NCBI GenBank assembly: GCA_038501195.1
Contig: JBBPUQ010000006.1
Span: forward strand, 2,294,001 to 2,358,000
Direction: 5' to 3'
DNA from: Nemania diffusa
Lineage: Eukaryota; Ascomycota; Sordariomycetes; Xylariales; Xylariaceae
Length of the DNA stretch: 64,000 nt
Part shown: one piece after another, positions 57,714 through 64,000 of the stretch
Layout: each line of letters opens with the position of its first letter
How positions within the stretch are numbered: the stretch's first letter is position 1
Position numbers and translations under genes: made by a program
The notes under the pieces: model-generated
The model's input: only the letters and a program-made list of their open reading frames with translations
Database searches by the model: none
Told to the model about the DNA's origin: nothing

Positions 57714-60558
57714 ATGGCTGCTGAGAGGCATCAGGCGGCGGCGCTGGGCCATTGCCACAAGGCAACGGTCTTGGGGAACATCATCGCCATCCACATGCTC
57801 GAGTACATCACCGCCTCCACAAGTCGTCACGACGGACTTAACGAGTTGGCTCATGACTTCCTGGATGTTTGCCGCATTATGTGGTCAATAGAGGCTGGCC
57901 TGGTAGAGTATACACGGACAGGCCAATCCTTGCCCGTGGAAATGACACAGGAATTGGACCGCAAGTTCAATACAGCGCACAGCGATTTTCAAGGCTTAGA
58001 TCACTGGCTTAATCGTTCCCTCAATGAGGAGCGAGGAGGGACTGGGAAGAAGTTGTCGAGAGGCTGGAGGAAGATGTTTTCAGGAAACGAGATCCCCAAG
58101 ATGAGACAAGCCCTCGAGAGGACCCGGGAGTCTCTAAGAATGAGCGCGCTGGTGTTCCAGTGGTCTCTCGGAGAAGAGAAGATTGACGAGTCTCTTGGAA
58201 TTGGGTACACGGCCCTCTCAGCAGCTCTCGACAGGCTTGAGGGACACACAGCATCGAGCAAGGGCAGCTTGAGTAAGGGCCATCCGTCCAGCCATCAGGC
58301 CACGGATACTGCCTCAATCAGGAACAAACCCCTTGACAGATTGCATTCTGCTGATATGCCTTTGGAGCCGGCCATATCTTCAGCCGATACACTTGCGCCT
58401 CCCCGCGCGAATACTATTCGATCATCGACATCTGGCTCGGCATTGCCATACCCCCCTCGGACTGACAGTGTACCTCGACTTCCAGACCTGCCCGCAGAGC
58501 CACACTGGAATGGGTTGGGCCATTTTGATTTAGCCGGTGGGCCGCGTAGACAGACGCTTTCACACCACACGGACACACTTTCAACGCGAAGCGTCCATAG
58601 CCGGAACACACCGCCATCGGACCCACCGGAGGATCTAAGAGCCAGTGGATTGGCTGAGATTGAAAGCCTGAGCTTATCAGAGCACGACAATGTTCACGAG
58701 CTGAAACCAACCAAGGTTGTTCGTGTGCCAGTGAATCCGTCAAAGATGCCGCGATGGGTTCCTCGGAACTCCCTTGGAGCAGATGCCCCGTCATTGAAAG
58801 TTAATCTTATAACCGCTATTCGAGAACGAAATCACAAGGCGGTTGAGACGTTGCTCGACCGCGGCGTCCCCTCTAACATTGGACCTGATTATCATGCATT
58901 GAATGAGGCCATTCGCCAACATGACCTCGAGATTGTGCGCCTGTTATTACTATTTGGTGCAGACCCAAACACAGCGGGCCCGCAAGCTGTATCGCCTCTC
59001 GTAGCAACAATTGAAGAAGGGTTCCTTGATGCTGCAGCCATCCTACTCAAATACGGGGCCGACTCTAACCTACCCCCGGCATCTGACCATGACTCACCAT
59101 TTGCATTGGCCACCATCAAGGAAGACACGCATTTTATACGTCTGTTTTTGATGTATGGCGCCAATGTGAACCAGATAACTTCAGACGGAGAGACGATTCT
59201 AACTAAAATGATCACCAACAAGTCAAACAGGACCCTCATCGGCATGGTCCTCGACTATGGTGCCGACGTCGACGGCAAGACAAAGGAGGGCAAAACAGCG
59301 CTCTTTGCGGCGATATCTGTTGGCCGTGTGGACCTTGTCAGGGCACTCCTTGATCACGGTGCAAACCCAAATCTCCCGGGACCGAAGCACATGCTCTGGC
59401 CTGCTACATATCAACCAAACTGCTTGCAGGTGCTGCTAACTCGTGGGGCGGACTACAAGAAGACACCAGGCATCATGGAGCTCGCAACGTCTATCAATCA
59501 AATTGAGTCAGTCAAGGTTCTGCTCAGAGCAGGTGTAGATCCAAACGCTAAGAAGGATGGCGTCTACACACCATTGTGCTCAGCAATTCGTGATAATCGG
59601 GCGGATATATTTAACCTTCTCCTCGCCAATGGCGCTGATCCTAATGTTCCCGCCTCTGAGTATCCATGCTTCAAATGCGTGACACACAATAGACTGCACT
59701 TCATGCAACCACTCTTAACAGCCGGTGGCAACCTCAACTCGCCTAAGGGCATTGCGGAGACAGCGGTACAGCACGACAATAGTAAGTTTATACAGATTCT
59801 AATACACAACAGGAACTTATACTGACCAATTCACAGTGGAGGCATTAATCTGGCTTCTGGACAATGGTGTATCGCCAAACGACCAGGCACCTGACACAAG
59901 AGCAACCCCTCTCACGACAGCGATTAGTCTAAACAAACTTGACTTCGTCGAGGCCCTTTTAACACGAGGAGCCAATCCAAATATAAGGGGCCAAGACTGG
60001 CCAGTATGCATGGCAGTTCGATATCCGGACATCCTCAAACGTTTACTACCTTCCCTAGCGCAACCTCGTGCATTTAAGGGTGTGATGGAGATGGCGGTGT
60101 CGGCCAACAATTTGGAATCGGTGAAGCTGTTGCTGGCGGCAGGCGTCAGTGTCGAGGACCGTAACGGTGGTGTTTTTAGCCCGCTTACAACAGCGATCCG
60201 CGAGCGTCATAAGGACATCGTGCAATACCTCTTAGACGAGGCAGGCGCGGACCCGAACTCCCCTGGCGAGCATCTACCAATCGTCAAAGCACTGCGCCGG
60301 TACGAACCACCTGATACCGAGATCATCGAGATGTTGTTAAGAAAGGGCGCGGACCCGAATAAGGTCTACCGCGGACACAGCGCCATCATCCAGGCGATCG
60401 AGATGGGCGATGCCCTTATCCTACGCTTACTAATAGAGAAATGGGGTGTCAACCTAGAGGCTACAGATGATACTGGACGCACACCAATTGAGATCGCTGA
60501 GATGCGCGGATGGGATGAAGGAAAAGACATCATAGTCAGAGGCAAGAAGGCCGTGTGA
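57714..60558 (+). CDS. Large ankyrin-repeat protein with a 91-residue super-repeat
   Basis: Two exons, 57714-59781 and 59837-60558, give 929 residues; the GTAAGT/CACAG intron falls inside an ankyrin unit. Residues about 1-190 are an all-helical N-terminal domain (YITASTSRHDGLNELAHDFL, then DVCRIMWSIEAGL) of a kind seen ahead of ankyrin repeats in fungi. Residues 190-355 are Ser/Pro-rich and probably disordered. From about 365 to the end lie ankyrin repeats with many LLxxGADPN motifs. Three consecutive blocks starting at 59295, 59568 and 59905 are 91, 94 and 91 residues long and align with each other, so the array grew by duplicating a three-repeat unit. No catalytic domain, membrane span or signal peptide is seen, so a binding or scaffold role is inferred. 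A partner cannot be named. The start is the first ATG of the frame. Confidence 0.85.
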
Positions 60559-63500
60559 CTATCTACTAGGCCTGCACGCTCGGGTCCAGTGAAGGAAATA
60601 TTAGAGATCAAGGACGGGTTCTGGACAACTCCCAAATCCAACCATCATACTCTCGTCTAGAGACAGTGGTGCCTACATACCTACCTAGGTGCATTTTCTT
60701 ATGTTGATTTTATCATCGGGGAAAGGGATGAAGGTCAATCGGGACAGGGGGCCGAGGGCTGACCGGACAACCACGCAACTTTTCTTTGTGGAGCCAGCTT
60801 TAACGATTTTATTCCTAATACCAGTGTACTTCTATACTTGATGAATATAAAAGTTTTGTAGCACAGATCTCTTTCTCAACGCTCGACTAGAAGAGACGCT
60901 AGAGACAGAGAGAACAGCTATACTAATTCCCTATAATTAGCTACTCATAGCAATGATCGTGGTTATTCAATCTCCTCCTCTCTTTCTCTCCTTCGCCCCG
61001 CAAAACCCCAGAACAGAATGGCATCCCGAAAAATCCAATAGGAAAAAAAATATGTTACTCAAGCAAACCTCTATTTGTTTCAGGCATGTTGGGTTCTGGA
61101 TCCTCGGTAAACCTGTCTAACCTACCCGGGGTTAGTCGTGGGGCAGCACCTTTGCATTGGGCCCTGAACCCTGTCAGAACACTGAGCAGGGAACAGGCAT
61201 TAGACTAGTGTATACACTAAATCTGCAGCCATGATGCAGATCACGTCAATGCTTTGCAGGCGCTTTGACAGTTTCCTATGTAGCGAGTCTTCAGGGAGGT
61301 GAAACAATACAAGGATTCACGGCTGGGAATTAGCAGCCCCTGGGATGCATAGCTATAACCCAATTGGTATAGTTCTGGGGGTCACGATGGGCGGTACACC
61401 ACTTGTAGGTCGTCGGCAGTGTTGGTCGGCATCGATGTTTGAGGTCAGCTGCAACTCCTGCTTGATCTTGTACATATATGTATGGGGGTTGCAGGATGTG
61501 ATGGAGGCGATGTGGTGGAGTTGGGGAGGAGATTGGACGCAAATAGGAACGCTTAAGGCGGGTGCGCTTAAAGGAGGGAATATGTGTGAATATCAAATGG
61601 ACTGGAATACTATATGATATGATTGCTTGGCCCTACCCACGGTGGTATTCTAGAAAATAAACTATCATGCAGGCCAGATCCCGGCCAGTCCCGTGTCAGA
61701 TTGTCGTTGGTTGCCATATGCGGGCGACCGTTGCAGTATGCGGTAGCATTGAAATCCAGGGTCGGCGAGCATGAGAAGTTACGTGCAAGGGCGTGATTGG
61801 TACATGGCCGGTTTGGCTTCCAAGTGAGGATAGGTTCGCTGGTATGCCAGAATGCCTGTATCAAGTTCTCGGCCGAAAGCCGCATACATAGGTAGGTCTA
61901 CCTATATGTACGTTTATGACTGCACTAGTCTAAGTAATCTGCAGTAGTTTGGTATGTACTGTGGGTTTGTGAGGGTTTGGACAGGAGATACAGGAGATGG
62001 CATCTACAGCCGATTTTTGTCGCGGGACGCCACTGATTAGCGTGCCAAGTGCACGATAACAAGGTTCGTTTTGCTCGCTTGCAACCTGCGTATACCTAGT
62101 ACTGTAGTAGACTAGTACGTGGGTGGCTGGCTGTAGATGATTAAGCATCCGACTCGACAGCACATTTTACATACATATTCCTGGAACAACAGAACTGCAA
62201 GCGCTTACTGCAGCGCTGTACTGCAACACTACCCTGGAAGCGGGATATCCTTGATTCCCAAATCTTTACGAACTTGATAGCTGCCGACCACTTAGGAACT
62301 GGTGTGAAATTAACTATTCAATAAAAATACACCCGAGAGAGGGCCCACGAGATACCCTCATGCGGCTTGAGTGTCCAGAATGACATAATAATGCTTATGG
62401 TTTGTTTCAGCTATGCATCAGCTTCTAGATAACCCGTAAACGGACATCAAGTTGCGTTGGTTGGGTATAATAATTTAGAATTATTATATACCCTACGTAT
62501 AATTGGTCTGGATAGATTCCCCGCAAACCTAATAGAAGCTATTTATAGAATCTTGTTCTTCGTTGATCTTCTTAGTTCTCACCTTAAGCAGCGAAGCTCT
62601 CTCGGACCCGGGCAGCAAGGACAAGTTTCACTGAGCCTTAGAAGAGATAGTCTCTATGCGGGTATGACCCTACTAGTCGAAACTACTAGACGAAGGTGGA
62701 GATGAAGAAGAACGACTTATACCTGATGGCGGACCAATTAGAAGAATTTGGACCTGTGCCTTGACTTGACTAGGTGGCTGGTAATAATATCGACTTGAAC
62801 TACGGTGGATCTTAGCCAAGCAAAGGTGGAAGCACAGGCGCGTCGGATATATCAATATTAATATCGTTATTATTATCAGGCGGTGATGATGGTGGTGGGT
62901 CATGGAATGATGAGGAAGGATGTGAAGATTGAGGTTGCCGAGGTGAGCCAGGTGGACCAGGTAGACCAGAACCATCGATAGTATTACCGAATGGGGGAGG
63001 GCGGATTCGGATGCTCGCTGGTGATAGATCGGGTGCGTCCGCATAATGCTTCCATCTGCCGTCTACAGTAAATCGACCCACTCTATTTGACCTATATCAT
63101 AGGGATTATAATCCGGAACACGGAGATCCCTTTTTTTTCTGGCCTATCGGGCAGCATGGTTACGTGGATATTTCACCATGAGCGCCTGTCGCTGTTGCCG
63201 GAGATTTCGCGCGCACCGGTAGATCTCACAATACTAGGGATTGGATTCGATTGCCTAGATCTATCTTACATGCTTAAGAATTCTATTCAACAGATCCAGG
63301 TACTGTGTTTGTGACGGATTATTGATAGTTACTTCCCCTTCGAGAGAGTTTTAATGCTGGGAGCGTATGAACTGGGTTGGTGTTTCGGGTTCTGCAAGTT
63401 CCACCTCTGCAGGCTCATACCAGCCCATCCTTTTTGGTATAAGAGTGTCGGTAGTTTCTTTGAAATGGAATTTCCGGAAACGGAGGTCGAGTACATATCG

Positions 63501-64000
63501 TGAATATTTGTCTAGCCTGTCGGATATGGTCGCCAATATGAGCAAGCTTGGCGACACGCAATCGAGCAGCACAACACATTAGCATTAATGCATTGACCCT
63601 AGACATAGGTTCCAAGGACATAGTAGTAGTGAATAACCTTAAGCATTGTATAGTTTCTGAGATGCTGGTATTCCTCCAAAGAATTCGCTTCGGTCCGTGT
63701 AAGTCATGAGGCCTAGTTCCCTTGTATGATGAAGAAGATCGAAGAGACAGATAGTACTACAAGATATTTTCCCAGTATCGTGAGATCGCCTGACAAAGGC
63801 ACCGTAATAATTCTACAGTTAAAAACTGAGAACGCCGTCATCCGTATAATACAATATTTTGCCGCAGAGTTTCTCAGGGTCAGGTTTAAGCGTTAAACAT
63901 AGTATGGCAAGTTAGATATGTTCTTTGGGAGGCGAGGGGCATTAGTGTATGTAAAACCTAGAACTCGCTCCCCTTTTGGTGATATGGTATAAAGGTAGAG
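60559..64000. other. Right-edge spacer with coding relics
   Basis: No intact gene. A palindromic CTACCTAGGT motif follows the ankyrin gene at 60680. Open frames at 61330-61885 are unrecognised. From about 62450 the sequence contains coding-like fragments on the minus strand, described separately. Confidence 0.4.
62690..63621 (-). pseudogene. Unassigned broken coding relic (proline-rich)
   Basis: Minus-strand frames at 63572-63351 (KFHFKETTDTLIPKRMGWYE) and 63081-62812 (VDGRWKHYADAPDLSPASIR, then a Pro/Ser-rich run and NNNDINIDIS) read like real protein but are short and interrupted by stops and frame changes. They could be pieces of one dead gene or of a retrotransposon polyprotein. I recognise no domain and could not link them by introns. 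Confidence 0.35.

Overview
The window is nuclear DNA from a filamentous ascomycete (Pezizomycotina; Sordariomycetes is my best guess). The genes carry short GT-AG introns of about 50-200 nt, the predicted proteins belong to conserved fungal families, and the spacers are sprinkled with TACCTAGGTA-type palindromes. I assigned ten recognisable protein genes with exon structures worked out by hand, one ankyrin-type gene and one unrecognised gene. I also found one decayed adenylosuccinate synthetase gene and several small transposon-like or coding-like relics. No convincing tRNA, rRNA, CRISPR or bacterial-type element was seen.

Left part (0-21 kb): a Rab escort protein (minus strand) and a Sec2-type Rab exchange factor (plus strand) are divergently oriented about 3.8 kb apart. 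An 11-exon Zn2Cys6 transcription factor and importin beta-1 (minus strand) follow, separated by long gene-free spacers.

Middle (21-34 kb): this is a gene graveyard. It holds a multi-exon adenylosuccinate synthetase pseudogene that still has its introns, an LTR-like fragment, unassigned coding-like scraps and a Ty3/gypsy reverse-transcriptase scrap. The scrap sits next to the 3' end of an intact single-exon ferric reductase.

Right-centre (34.9-47.6 kb): APC5, CIA30, SLA2, COX13 and APN2 lie in one tight block. These are the classic flanking genes of the Pezizomycotina mating-type (MAT) locus. Normally the MAT genes sit between SLA2 and APN2. Here only COX13 lies between them, and I see no alpha-box or HMG-box gene there. 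The MAT locus has therefore been moved, lost or rearranged, or its genes are too divergent for me to recognise. This is the most interesting feature of the window. Beyond APN2 come one unrecognised 422-residue gene and about 7 kb of repeat-scarred spacer.

Right end (57.7-64 kb): a 929-residue ankyrin protein contains a tandem super-repeat of about 91 residues. A spacer with a proline-rich coding relic closes the window.

All coordinates, splice sites and family calls come from reading the sequence. No homology search or alignment could be run.
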